A stretch of 35,175 bases of DNA from RGIG9608 sp045602425 (GCA_045602425.1 JAZSBO010000008.1:1-35175), one strand, 5' to 3'; positions 24,953 through 33,922 are shown, counted from the first letter of the stretch. A program made the numbers and translations. Notes: a model not told the origin generated them from the letters alone.

Positions 24953-25678
24953 ATGAAAACACGAATCAATCCTTTTTATATACTTTACGAGATTTTTATA
25001 TTCTTTCCTTTGTTCTTAATCACCACAACAATAACTGCAATTACAACAATCATAATGTCAGCTATTTTTGGTGATGTTAAATGGGGATACTATCCTGCAC
25101 GTTGGTGGTCGAAAATCACTTGTGCAACAGCATTAGTTCGTATTGAAATTGTTGGAGAAGAACTTCTTAACGAGAAACAATCGTATGTTTTTGTAGCCAA
25201 TCATCAAAGTATTTTCGACATTTTTCTAATCTACGGTTGGCTACGTAGCAAATTTAAATGGATAATGAAAAAAGAGATAAAAAAAATCCCTTTAGTTGGA
25301 AAGGCATGCGAATATGCTGGACACATTTTCATTGATCGAACAAACAACCGTTCAGCAGTTCGTTCTATAGAAGCAGCAGGAAGACGACTCACTGGAGGAG
25401 TCTCCGTTGTAATTTTCCCTGAAGGAACAAGGACCCACGATGGAAACATTGGGAAATTTCGCCGTGGAGCATTTCTATTGGCAAGCGATCTAAACCTTCC
25501 TTTAGTACCTATCACAATAAAAGGTGCCTACGAAACTTTACCTCGCGACACGGCAATTATCCGTCCAGGAAAAATAACTATGATTATTCACAAACCTATT
25601 GATACAAAACCATATAATCACGACAACATTAAAGAACTTATCAACGATACGCATGAAATCATCAAAAAAGACTTATAA
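24953..25678 (+). CDS. plsC: 1-acyl-sn-glycerol-3-phosphate acyltransferase (PlsC)
   Basis: 241 residues with one long N-terminal hydrophobic region (ILYEIFIFFPLFLITTTITAITTIIM). The acyltransferase motif NHQSIFD gives catalytic His84 and Asp89 (H-x4-D), and FPEGTRTHDG is the substrate-binding motif. It should add the second acyl chain to lysophosphatidic acid at the inner membrane to make phosphatidic acid. The 3' end overlaps the next gene by 26 bases. A second, smaller acyltransferase follows two genes later. Length and motifs are typical. Confidence 0.93.
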   Translation: MKTRINPFYILYEIFIFFPLFLITTTITAITTIIMSAIFGDVKWGYYPARWWSKITCATALVRIEIVGEELLNEKQSYVFVANHQSIFDIFLIYGWLRSKFKWIMKKEIKKIPLVGKACEYAGHIFIDRTNNRSAVRSIEAAGRRLTGGVSVVIFPEGTRTHDGNIGKFRRGAFLLASDLNLPLVPITIKGAYETLPRDTAIIRPGKITMIIHKPIDTKPYNHDNIKELINDTHEIIKKDL

Positions 25679-27557
25679 CATATTGTTCTTTTTGCTCTTT
25701 TTCACAAGTGTAATTTCTGCCCAAACATTAAGCACTTCATCGAAAAAAGCTACTGAATTATATTCTAAAGCAAGAAATAGTATTTCGGAACAGGAAGCTA
25801 TTGATTTTGCAAAAAAAGCCATTGAAGAGGACAATACATTTACTGAAGCTTATTGGTTTTTAGCCACACGATTTTCTGAACAAAAAAAAACAAACGAACA
25901 AATTTCGACTCTGAAAAATGCCGTCCAAAATACATCTTACAAAACGGACGAAACACGATATCGGTTAGCAAAAGCATATTACGAAACAGGAGAGTACGAA
26001 AATTCAGTTACAGTTCTCGAAGAAATATCAAGCAATTATCCTCAAAAAAAAACAAGTGCACTATTGCATAAAAACAGAGTTGCATTAGAATTTAAACACA
26101 AACCCGTTCCTTTTAATCCTCAAAATTTAGAGGCCATAAACACACCTTATGATGATTATTGGCCAAGTATGTCGCTCAATGGAGAAGTTTTCTCAACTAC
26201 CGTTTTAATTGCAGACAAAACAAAATCAAATTTAGAGTGGAATGAAGACATTTATTGGAGTTTTCGTGACGAAAATGGTCAATGGAAAAAATCAGAAAGC
26301 ATCGGGATGCCAACAAATACAGAAGAAAACGAAGGTTCTCAAAATTTTTCTATTGATGGGAAATATATGTTTTTCGTTGCATGCGACAAGCCAGATACCA
26401 AAGGTGGTTGCGATATATATTATTGTGTTCACGATGGAAGTAACTGGTCATTACCAATCAATCCTGGCGAACCGCTCAATTCTCGTTATTGGGAAACAAA
26501 TCCTTGCCTATCAGCCGATGGAAAAGAGTTATTTTTTTCATCGAATAGACCTGGTGGAAAAGGGAAAAAAGACATTTGGGAATGCGTCGTAACAAAAATG
26601 CCTGACGGGACCCTACGATTTTCAAATCCTATTAACTTAAGCGATTCTATAAATACTTTGGAAGACGAATTTTCTCCATTTTTTCATCAAGACGGAAGTA
26701 CTCTTTATTTTGCTTCGAATGGGCACGATGGATTAGGTGGATTTGATATCTTTTACTCTAAACGTAATAGTAGCTATGTTTGGAGTAAACCAAAAAATAT
26801 TGGTTTCCCTATTAACACTCATAAAGATGAATATGGTTTTATTGTCAGTCCAAATGGCGAAAATGCATATTTTGCATCTGATATTCTTTCAGAACAAGAA
26901 AAAGACATTTACGAATTAAATCTGTATAAAGAGGCACGCCCTACACCGATGAATTATTTTGCAGGAATAATTTATGAGCGGATGCATAAAACACCTATTG
27001 AAACCGATATTGAAATCTCAGATCTCTCGACAGGCAATAAGCATACTTACAAATCTGATTGGAACGGAGTGTTCTCTACTTATTTACCAGCAAATCAGGA
27101 GTATGCAATAAACATCTACAAAAAAGGATTTCTTTTTTATTCTAAAAATATTGCTCCTACAGATTTATCAGAGAGCAAAGCGATTATAGAAATGGACAGC
27201 ATTCGCATTGGCGAAAGTTTGATTTTAAACAACATTTCTTTCGAAACTAATTCTTATAAATTGTTGCCGAAATCGACTCCTGAACTTGAATATGTTTTTC
27301 GTTTTTTGGTTGCTCAACCAGAAGTTGATATAGAAATCATCGGACACACAGACAACATTGGTACACACGAACACAACATTGTTCTCTCGGAAAATCGTGC
27401 CAAAGAAGTTTCAAAATTTCTTATAGCAAAAGGTATTGATGCAAAAAGAATTTCTTGCATAGGAATGGGAGAAACTCTACCTATTGCTAACAACGACACG
27501 GAAGAAGGGCGAGCTAAAAACAGACGTACAGAATTAAAAATCAAATCATTAAAATGA
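25653..27557 (+). CDS. PorE-like TPR, beta-propeller, OmpA C-terminal protein
   Basis: 634 residues from the ATG at 25653, inside the end of plsC; an earlier ATG at 25599 would bury the signal peptide MKSSKKTYNILFFLLFFTSVISAQ. The layout is TPR-like helices (about 25-135), then a propeller of PD40/WD40-like repeats (WPSMSLNG, GSQNFSIDGKYMFF, NPCLSADGKELFFSSNRPGG, EFSPFFHQDGSTLYFASNGHDGLGG). A carboxypeptidase-regulatory-like domain (about 430-510) and an OmpA-type peptidoglycan-binding domain (IEIIGHTDNIG, NRAKEVSKFL, NRRTELKI) complete it. This is the architecture of PorE of the type IX secretion system, but similar proteins occur outside it, and no lipobox cysteine is visible here. It is probably a periplasmic or outer-membrane anchor to the cell wall. 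Confidence 0.85.
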   Translation: MKSSKKTYNILFFLLFFTSVISAQTLSTSSKKATELYSKARNSISEQEAIDFAKKAIEEDNTFTEAYWFLATRFSEQKKTNEQISTLKNAVQNTSYKTDETRYRLAKAYYETGEYENSVTVLEEISSNYPQKKTSALLHKNRVALEFKHKPVPFNPQNLEAINTPYDDYWPSMSLNGEVFSTTVLIADKTKSNLEWNEDIYWSFRDENGQWKKSESIGMPTNTEENEGSQNFSIDGKYMFFVACDKPDTKGGCDIYYCVHDGSNWSLPINPGEPLNSRYWETNPCLSADGKELFFSSNRPGGKGKKDIWECVVTKMPDGTLRFSNPINLSDSINTLEDEFSPFFHQDGSTLYFASNGHDGLGGFDIFYSKRNSSYVWSKPKNIGFPINTHKDEYGFIVSPNGENAYFASDILSEQEKDIYELNLYKEARPTPMNYFAGIIYERMHKTPIETDIEISDLSTGNKHTYKSDWNGVFSTYLPANQEYAINIYKKGFLFYSKNIAPTDLSESKAIIEMDSIRIGESLILNNISFETNSYKLLPKSTPELEYVFRFLVAQPEVDIEIIGHTDNIGTHEHNIVLSENRAKEVSKFLIAKGIDAKRISCIGMGETLPIANNDTEEGRAKNRRTELKIKSLK

Positions 27558-28093
27558 AAAGTTTAAGTGCAAAAATTTTAAACTGGTGTGGTTGGGAAAT
27601 AAAAAATGAGATTAATATTCCAGCAAAATGTGTCATTTGTATTGCCCCTCATACAAGTAATTGGGATTTTGTGTGGGGAAATTTATTTAACAAAGCAATG
27701 CGTGCGAAGGCCCATTTTTTCATAAAAAAGGAATGGTTTCGATTTCCTCTCAGTGGACTTATGCGTGCTTTAGGAGGAATTCCTGTTGATAGGAGTAAAA
27801 AAACATCACTCACCGATCAAATTGCAGAAGAATTTAAGAAGCATGAAAAATTTCAATTAGGAATAACTCCCGAAGGAACTCGAAAGTACAATCCTGATTG
27901 GAAAAAAGGTTTTTACTTTATTGCTTACAAAGCAAATGTACCGATAGTATTAGCAACTATTGACTACAAGAAAAAAGAGTTAGGTTACAAAAAAATTGTG
28001 CAACCTTCAGGCAATTATGAAACCGACATCGTAGAAATAAAGGATTTTTACAAAAACGTTACTGGAAAATATCCCAAACAATTCGGTATTTAG
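27554..28093 (+). CDS. Small lysophospholipid acyltransferase-like protein
   Basis: 179 residues; a member of the LPLAT superfamily with the H-x4-D motif APHTSNWD (His33, Asp38) and TPEGTRK as the second motif. It lacks the long N-terminal membrane segment of plsC two genes upstream, so it may be peripheral. It begins on the four-base overlap ATGA with the PorE-like gene. Its stop TAG overlaps the convergent yraN stop. The acyl acceptor is not evident; glycerolipid or a Bacteroidota aminolipid are both possible. Confidence 0.85.
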   Translation: MKSLSAKILNWCGWEIKNEINIPAKCVICIAPHTSNWDFVWGNLFNKAMRAKAHFFIKKEWFRFPLSGLMRALGGIPVDRSKKTSLTDQIAEEFKKHEKFQLGITPEGTRKYNPDWKKGFYFIAYKANVPIVLATIDYKKKELGYKKIVQPSGNYETDIVEIKDFYKNVTGKYPKQFGI

Positions 28094-28455
28094 CAGATTG
28101 GTGGTAGAAATGCATCTTCGATATGTTCTATCTCAAAATCGTTATTATTAGGCAATACACTTATTACATCAAATCGTACTTCTAAATCTAAAGATTTCAA
28201 TGTGATATAATCGTTTGTTGCTTCCACTATTCTTCGTATTTTAGCTGGTGTTATAGCATCTTTTGGATGTTCAAAATAAGCAGTCGAACGACTTTTAACC
28301 TCAATAACAACAAGCATTTCATCTTTTTTTGCTACAATATCTAATTCATTTTTACCCGAAGTCCAATTTGTATCCAAAATAGTATATCCATTCTGCTCAA
28401 GAAAAGCCTTCGCTCGTTGCTCACCAAGTTTTCCAAAATCGTTATGTTTCGCCAT
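28090..28455 (-). CDS. yraN: YraN (UPF0102) endonuclease-like protein
   Basis: 121 residues, the usual size. The endonuclease-fold core is visible: GEQRAKAFLEQNGYTILDTNW, then NELDIVAKKDEMLVVIEVKSR with the D...ExK metal-binding pattern. The family is thought to act on Holliday-junction-like DNA but its role is unproven. It lies four bases after recF on the same strand and is probably co-transcribed with it. The stop codons of yraN and the acyltransferase gene overlap. Confidence 0.93.
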   Translation of the reverse strand: MAKHNDFGKLGEQRAKAFLEQNGYTILDTNWTSGKNELDIVAKKDEMLVVIEVKSRSTAYFEHPKDAITPAKIRRIVEATNDYITLKSLDLEVRFDVISVLPNNNDFEIEHIEDAFLPPIC

Positions 28456-28459
28456 AAAA

Positions 28460-29554
28460 TCAAGCTATTATATTTCCATTTTCGACTTTAAAGATTCTAT
28501 TTTCATAATCAATTTTAGACAACATCTCATCTAAATGCTCACGATTCGTATCTGTGATAAAGATTTGTCCAAAGTGATTACCTGAAACCAACTGAATAAT
28601 CCGTTCAACACGTTCTGCATCAAGTTTATCAAAAATATCATCTAACAATAAAATAGGCGACATCCCGTTATTTATCTCTTTTAAAAAATCGAATTGAGCA
28701 AATTTCAATGCAATTAAATAAGTTTTATTTTGTCCTTGCGAGCCAATTCGTTTTATAGGATAATCGCCAAGCAACATCTCCAAATCGTCTTTATGAACCC
28801 CTTTTGTAGAAAAACCAATTATTGCATCACGACTGCGAGTTGAACGTAAAACATCAATAAAATTCTGCGAATCAAACAAATGCGAAGTATATTTCAAAGA
28901 AACGGACTCATTCCCATTGGAAAGCGTATCATAATAATACTGAAAAATAGGAACAAAACGTTGAATAAAATCATTTCTACTTGCAAAAATCAACGATGCT
29001 GCATCGGTCATTTCTTCTTCATAAAGGTCGAACATTAACGCATCAGCCGACTCTAATTTCAAAAGCGAATTTCGATTTTGCAACGCTGCATTATAACGTA
29101 TCAAAGCATGCAAATAAGCCTTGTCGTATTGAGAAATAACAATATCCATAAATCGACGTCTCTCTTCACTTCCGTCTAAAATCAACGAAGAATCCGCTGG
29201 TGAGACTAACACTAATGGCAAAAATCCAATATGCTCTGAATACTTCGTATAAGCAACTTTATTACGTTTAAATTGCTTTTTTTGGCGACGTTTTATCCCA
29301 CAATAAATATCTTCTGCGGCAGAATTTCTCTCATAAAATCCTTGCAATACAAGAAAATCCTCATCATGAGCAACCACCTGACTATCAATCGGATTTGTAT
29401 GGCTTTTACAAAATGACAAATAGTATATTGCATCTAAAAGATTGGTTTTTCCCATTCCATTTCGCCCGACAAAGCAGTTTATTTTATCCGAGAAATCTAA
29501 TTCACACGACAAAATATTCTTATAATTTACAACAGAAAGATGCTTCAGTTTCAT
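28460..29554 (-). CDS. recF: DNA replication/repair protein RecF
   Basis: 364 residues. SMC-like ATPase of the RecFOR pathway, which loads RecA at gapped DNA. Walker A is GRNGMGKTNLL, the signature area contains GSQGQNKTYLIALKFAQ, and Walker B is PILLLDDIFDKLDAERV, with the FITDTNREHL switch near the end. The ATG at 29554 is supported by a TATTTTTG box (minus strand) at 29578-29585. In this window recF is not beside dnaN; it leads a two-gene unit with yraN. Confidence 0.96.
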   Translation of the reverse strand: MKLKHLSVVNYKNILSCELDFSDKINCFVGRNGMGKTNLLDAIYYLSFCKSHTNPIDSQVVAHDEDFLVLQGFYERNSAAEDIYCGIKRRQKKQFKRNKVAYTKYSEHIGFLPLVLVSPADSSLILDGSEERRRFMDIVISQYDKAYLHALIRYNAALQNRNSLLKLESADALMFDLYEEEMTDAASLIFASRNDFIQRFVPIFQYYYDTLSNGNESVSLKYTSHLFDSQNFIDVLRSTRSRDAIIGFSTKGVHKDDLEMLLGDYPIKRIGSQGQNKTYLIALKFAQFDFLKEINNGMSPILLLDDIFDKLDAERVERIIQLVSGNHFGQIFITDTNREHLDEMLSKIDYENRIFKVENGNIIA

Positions 29555-29577
29555 GCTTTTACTTTTGTTTATAAATG

Positions 29578-29585
29578 CAAAAATA
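29578..29585 (-). promoter_or_regulatory. -7 box (TATTTTTG) of recF-yraN
   Basis: Minus-strand TATTTTTG 23 bp before the recF ATG. It is back to back with the rRNA methyltransferase promoter at 29642-29649. Confidence 0.6.
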
Positions 29586-29641
29586 CAAAAATTCGACTTA
29601 CTGCAGACGATTCAAAAAACAGGCGTTTAATTACTTTTTCG

Positions 29642-29649
29642 TACATTTG
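29642..29649 (+). promoter_or_regulatory. -7 box (TACATTTG) of the RsmF-like gene
   Basis: TACATTTG is 18 bp before the ATG at 29668. It lies inside the longer open frame that starts at 29575, so it decides the start in favour of 29668. Confidence 0.7.
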
Positions 29650-29667
29650 TTCAACAAAAATAAAAAC

Positions 29668-31011
29668 ATGAATTTACCGCTCGATTTTATCGACTATACA
29701 AAAAAACTATTAGGAGGCGAATGCGATTTATTTCTCTCAAGTTTGTCTTCCGAATCACCTATCAGTGTTCGATTTAACAACAAACTTCAACCCAAACTAC
29801 AAAACGAACATGTAATGTGGTGCGATAGTGGATTCTACCTAAACGAACGCCCATCCTTCACTTTCGATCCGTTGTTTCACGCAGGAGCCTATTATGTACA
29901 AGAGGCTTCGTCGATGTTTTTAGAACAAGTTGTAAAACAAGTTGTAAAAACCTCTGTTATTGCACTCGATTTGTGTGCTGCTCCCGGTGGAAAATCTACG
30001 CATTTAAGCCAATTATTACCTTCGGGTAGTCTTCTTGTTTCAAATGAAATAATCCGTTCGCGAGCCTTTGTTTTGTCAGAAAACATCCAAAAATGGGGAA
30101 ATGCAAATAATGTTGTTACGAACAATGCCCCAAAAGATTTTTCACAATTTAGTGGGCTTTTCGACTTTATTTTGGTTGATGCTCCATGTTCTGGCGAAGG
30201 AATGTTTCGAAAAGATCCCGAATCTATCAACGAATGGAGCCGAAAAAACGTAGAAATGTGTGCCGAACGACAGAAAGAGATCATTTTGCAAGTATGGAAA
30301 TCGTTGCGAGAAAACGGCATACTTGTCTATAGTACTTGTACTTACAATCAGGAAGAAAATGAAAAAAACATTGCGTGGATTACCGATAATTTCGATGCCG
30401 AGGTTTTACATCTGGTTGTTGATGAATCATGGGGAATTATAGAAAACGATTTTGGTTATCACTTCTTTCCTCACAAAACAAAAGGTGAAGGTTTTTTTCT
30501 ATCAATCATACAAAAAAAAGAACAGACAAACTCCCTTAAAATCAAAAACAAACAACTAAAAACTGCAAAAATAGATTTAAACATTCTGCAAGAGAGTGAT
30601 ATGTTCAATGTGATTGAAAACGATCAGATTTATTATGCTGTACCGAAACTTCATACTGAACTAATTCTTTTTTTACAGAAACATCTAAACATTCTTCATA
30701 CGGGGATTCCACTTTACGAACAGAAAGGAAATAATTTTATTCCACAAACAGGATTAGCTTTATCGAAATTTTTTAACAAAAAAAATGCTATAACTTACGA
30801 AATTAATTATGAACAAGCTATACGTTTTTTACAAAAAGAGACGTTCTCTACCGACAATTTAGAGAAAGGCTATATCGCTGTCTGTCATAAAAATACGCCT
30901 TTGGGATGGATTAAAAATTTAGGCAATAGACACAACAATCTCTATCCTACAGAATGGCGAATCCGATCAAAAACATCTCCAAAAGAAATACTGTCTTTGT
31001 TTGAGATGTAA
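29668..31011 (+). CDS. RsmF-like rRNA (cytosine-5) methyltransferase
   Basis: 447 residues. NOL1/NOP2/Sun-family enzyme predicted to methylate a cytosine of 16S rRNA with S-adenosylmethionine. SAM-binding motif I is ALDLCAAPGGKSTHLSQL. The two catalytic cysteines lie in DAPCSGEGMFRKDP (motif IV) and YSTCTYNQEENE (motif VI). The C-terminal part beyond about residue 310 resembles the RsmF/YebU extension, with LFLQKHLNILHTGIPLYEQKG and LPLGWIKNLGNRHNNLYP-like segments near the end. I rejected the upstream start at 29575 because the promoter lies inside it and the extra residues are not conserved in style. Target base is inferred from family. Confidence 0.9.
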   Translation: MNLPLDFIDYTKKLLGGECDLFLSSLSSESPISVRFNNKLQPKLQNEHVMWCDSGFYLNERPSFTFDPLFHAGAYYVQEASSMFLEQVVKQVVKTSVIALDLCAAPGGKSTHLSQLLPSGSLLVSNEIIRSRAFVLSENIQKWGNANNVVTNNAPKDFSQFSGLFDFILVDAPCSGEGMFRKDPESINEWSRKNVEMCAERQKEIILQVWKSLRENGILVYSTCTYNQEENEKNIAWITDNFDAEVLHLVVDESWGIIENDFGYHFFPHKTKGEGFFLSIIQKKEQTNSLKIKNKQLKTAKIDLNILQESDMFNVIENDQIYYAVPKLHTELILFLQKHLNILHTGIPLYEQKGNNFIPQTGLALSKFFNKKNAITYEINYEQAIRFLQKETFSTDNLEKGYIAVCHKNTPLGWIKNLGNRHNNLYPTEWRIRSKTSPKEILSLFEM

Positions 31012-31018
31012 AATGTGT

Positions 31019-31026
31019 TATTTTTG
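31019..31026 (+). promoter_or_regulatory. -7 box (TATTTTTG) of the acyltransferase at 31050
   Basis: TATTTTTG 23 bp before the ATG and 8 bp after the preceding stop codon, so this gene probably has its own transcript. Confidence 0.6.
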
Positions 31027-31049
31027 CATTAAGCACTAATGAAAAAGTT

Positions 31050-32198
31050 ATGGAAAACAATCACAATTTCGACGAAATAAGACCATTTTACGATTCAGAA
31101 CTTCAGTCAGCATTTGAGCAACTGACATCAGATGTTGAATTTATGGCTATCATACAAAAAACATTTCCTCAAATTCAACCAAATGATTTTGTAAAACAAC
31201 TAAAAAATATCAATAGCAAAACAGAAGTTCAACGACAATTTTTCTTCCCTCTACTCCGCCAATTAGAACAACAAACATCAAGCGGAATAACTTTTTCAGG
31301 ACTTGATTCGTTGGATAAAAACAAAGCATATCTTTTTATCTCGAATCATCGAGACATCATTCTCGATTCTGCCTTTCTAAACTATGTTCTGCTCGGAAAT
31401 GGTTTCAACACAACAGAAATTGCTATTGGCGACAATCTACTCATAAAAAATTGGATTCGTACATTGGTGCGTATAAACAAAAGTTTCATTATACAGCGAA
31501 ATGCTCCAATTAGACAAATGGTACAAATTCTTGCACGCCAATCGGCATATATCCATCATACAATAACAGAACGCAATCAATCGATTTGGATTGCACAACG
31601 TGAAGGGCGCGCAAAAGATTCAAACGATAGAACACAAGAAAGTTTATTGAAAATGTTCGTTTTGGGGCAAAGCAATACTTTTGCTGAAAGCATCCAAAAA
31701 CTTAACATTTGTCCTTTGACTATTTCTTACGAATACGATGCTTGCGACTATCTGAAAGCTAAAGAATTTCAGCAAAAAAGAGATATTGAAAATTTCAAGA
31801 AAAGTCCGATGGACGATTTTATCAACATGAAACAAGGATTAGAAGGATTCAAAGGGAAAATCCATTTTCATTTTTGTGGAGATATAAGCAAAGAAATTTC
31901 GTTGCTGAAAGGGAACAAAAACGAACAAGTAACCGAAACCGCAAATATTATTGACCGAAAAATTCATTCTAATTATCAGATTTTCAAGAATAATATGATT
32001 GCTTATGATATACTTTTGAACAAAGAAAAATATGCAACAAATTATTCGCAAGATGAAAAAATCGCGTTCGAAAATTATTTACAAAAGCGAATAGAACTTA
32101 TTGATTTAGAAAATAAAGACATTACATTCTTGAAACAAAAAATGCTCGAAATGTATGCTAATATACTCATCAATAAAGAAATAGCAACTTCGTTATAA
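31050..32198 (+). CDS. PlsB/PlsC-like acyltransferase
   Basis: 382 residues without a clear transmembrane helix. It belongs to the LPLAT superfamily: SNHRDIILDSAF carries His100, with Asp at x4+1 (His-x5-Asp rather than the common His-x4-Asp, although an HRD pair is also present), and AQREGRAKDS supplies the Glu-Gly motif. The N-terminal 75 residues and the long, helical C-terminal part (about 230-382) are not recognised. Possible roles are glycerol-3-phosphate or aminolipid acylation, or another hydroxy-acyl transfer. It is the third acyltransferase in 7.3 kb. The stop overlaps that of convergent recX. Confidence 0.78.
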   Translation: MENNHNFDEIRPFYDSELQSAFEQLTSDVEFMAIIQKTFPQIQPNDFVKQLKNINSKTEVQRQFFFPLLRQLEQQTSSGITFSGLDSLDKNKAYLFISNHRDIILDSAFLNYVLLGNGFNTTEIAIGDNLLIKNWIRTLVRINKSFIIQRNAPIRQMVQILARQSAYIHHTITERNQSIWIAQREGRAKDSNDRTQESLLKMFVLGQSNTFAESIQKLNICPLTISYEYDACDYLKAKEFQQKRDIENFKKSPMDDFINMKQGLEGFKGKIHFHFCGDISKEISLLKGNKNEQVTETANIIDRKIHSNYQIFKNNMIAYDILLNKEKYATNYSQDEKIAFENYLQKRIELIDLENKDITFLKQKMLEMYANILINKEIATSL

Positions 32199-32657
32199 TT
32201 GCTTTAAAACCTTCAGAATAACATTTAATTCAAATCCTCTACTTTGTGCAAAACGAATAAGTTTTGCACTTTTTTCATAGTCGCTACCCGATTTTAAATT
32301 CTTTTTTTTGCTTCTCAACAATGTCAACAACGAATCAGTATATTCATCTTCATCAATCAACGAAAGAGCTTCAGTTATACACTGTTCCGATATATCTTTC
32401 TGACGAAGAGCATAAGCGATTTTCACTTTACCCCATTGCGAAAAGCGAAACTTATCTTTTACAAAAGCCGTTGCAAAACGTTCTTCGTTAAGAAAGTTCT
32501 CTTTTTTCAAATACAATAAAATCTGCTTACATTCATCACTTTCCAAACCCCATTCCGATAATTTACGATAAATATCGACCTTCGACTTTTCAGCCATTGA
32601 ACACAATGCTGCAACTCGATGCAAGGCTTCTTCATAAGAATATTTTTTCTTTCGCAT
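32193..32657 (-). CDS. recX: RecX regulatory protein
   Basis: 154 residues, made of predicted three-helix repeats: MRKKKYSYEEALHRVAALCS, KVDIYRKLSEWGLESDECKQILLYLKKENFLNEERFATAFVKDK and WGKVKIAYALRQKDISEQCI. This is the RecX pattern, which in other bacteria limits RecA filament growth. It lies 11 bases after prmC and is probably co-transcribed. No recA is present in the window. Confidence 0.92.
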   Translation of the reverse strand: MRKKKYSYEEALHRVAALCSMAEKSKVDIYRKLSEWGLESDECKQILLYLKKENFLNEERFATAFVKDKFRFSQWGKVKIAYALRQKDISEQCITEALSLIDEDEYTDSLLTLLRSKKKNLKSGSDYEKSAKLIRFAQSRGFELNVILKVLKQL

Positions 32658-32668
32658 ACTTTATTGTT

Positions 32669-33499
32669 TTAAAAACGAGCCCTTATCATCCTATCATTGC
32701 CAAACATATCCTTTCGTATTTTTACCTTCGAAAACCCTTTTTCATTCAGCATTTCTTTTATTTCTTTCGAAAAAACTCTATTTATTTCAAAAAACAAACT
32801 TCCTGTAGGCAACAAATGCTTTTTTGCAAAATCAATTATTGCACGATAAAAAATCAAAGGATCATCATCGGGGACAAACAGAGCTAAATGAGGCTCATAA
32901 TCAAGCACATTTGAACACATTTCTTCTCGTTCCGAAAGCATAATATAAGGAGGATTACTTACTATGACATCAAAATCTTCATCAGAATCTGCTCCATTCA
33001 AAATATCTACTTGTCGAAAATTTACTTCTACATTATTCAAATGTGCATTTTCTGTAGCTAATTCCAATGCACTTTCTGAAATATCGAATGCAATAACTTC
33101 AGCATTAGGAATCAATTTTGATAACGCAATTGCAATACAACCACTACCAGTTCCAACGTCTAATATTTTCGTCCCTATTGATGCTGAATCTATTACAAAG
33201 TCTACTAATTCTGCAGTTTCTGGACGTGGAATCAATACTCGCTCATCAACTTTGAATTTTAAAGCACAGAAATCCGTTTCGCCAAGAACATATTGTATCG
33301 GGCGATTTTTTGATAATTCTTTTAAATATCGTTCAAATAATTCTAATTGACAATCGTTTAGAACACAAGCTTTTGTCATAAGTTTGACATCTGAAAATCC
33401 TGTCAATTTTCTACCAACAAGAGACACAAAATCGTGCAATTCGGACGTGTTGCACAATTGTTTTAATTGTGATTTAAAAAACGAATAATAAGTTTCCAT
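32669..33499 (-). CDS. prmC: Release factor glutamine methyltransferase PrmC
   Basis: 276 residues. Methylates the GGQ glutamine of release factors RF1 and RF2. The N-terminal helical domain (about 1-85) binds the release factor. The methyltransferase domain has SAM motif GTGSGCIAIAL and the catalytic NPPYIM, with LIPRPETAELVDF before it, a hallmark of PrmC/HemK. The ATG at 33499 sits 12 bp after a TACTTTTG box. It is the last clearly core gene before the element-like region to the right. Confidence 0.95.
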   Translation of the reverse strand: METYYSFFKSQLKQLCNTSELHDFVSLVGRKLTGFSDVKLMTKACVLNDCQLELFERYLKELSKNRPIQYVLGETDFCALKFKVDERVLIPRPETAELVDFVIDSASIGTKILDVGTGSGCIAIALSKLIPNAEVIAFDISESALELATENAHLNNVEVNFRQVDILNGADSDEDFDVIVSNPPYIMLSEREEMCSNVLDYEPHLALFVPDDDPLIFYRAIIDFAKKHLLPTGSLFFEINRVFSKEIKEMLNEKGFSKVKIRKDMFGNDRMIRARF

Positions 33500-33511
33500 A
33501 AACTAACACAA

Positions 33512-33519
33512 CAAAAGTA
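33512..33519 (-). promoter_or_regulatory. -7 box (TACTTTTG) of prmC-recX
   Basis: Minus-strand TACTTTTG ends 13 bp before the prmC ATG, leaving a very short leader. Confidence 0.6.
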
Positions 33520-33832
33520 ACTCTTTTTTAGCAAAAAAAGTGCAGAATTTGCAATTATCTTAGAATTAAACGGTTATTCGGTTTGCATGGAAATTGGGTA
33601 ACGAGATGGCAACCGTTCCTATTTCAGAGTTCTTTATTGTTTTGCATCAATGACATAACTCCTGATACACAAAGGTACAACTTTTTTATGAACGAGCAAA
33701 AGGACAGTGCATTTTTCATTATTGCAGGATAAAATTTGATTTAGTCTATCATCAATCTGCGATATTATGAGTTTCCCGATTCCGTCATTCGCCCCTTTCC
33801 TTTGCTCGTCTGCGAAGGTAGTACATCAGCCC

Positions 33833-33922
33833 TTGAAAGTTGAAAGGTCAGGTGGCAAGCCGTTTCGGACTGAATCTTCCTCCTGCGGAGAGTATTCAGC
33901 CCGAAAACCTTTCCCCTTTCAA
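33833..33922. repeat. Nested 90-nt hairpin structure
   Basis: Outer stem TTGAAAG (33833-33839) with CTTTCAA (33916-33922). Next stem GAAAGG (33842-33847) with CCTTTC (33908-33913). Inner stem from GTTTCGGACTGAAT (33862-33875) with ATTCAG-CCGAAA (33894-33907), and a terminal CTCC/GGAG pair (33880-33883 / 33887-33890). Several stacked stems with internal loops point to a structured RNA or a folded single-stranded DNA site. Confidence 0.75.

Noticed and set aside
29575..29667. Longer start for the RsmF-like gene
   Set aside because: The TACATTTG box lies inside the extension and the added residues do not look like the family.
33606..33653. Fifteen-codon plus-strand frame MATVPISEFFIVLHQ
   Set aside because: Too short to judge, no match recognised, and no support other than being open; it may be a remnant.
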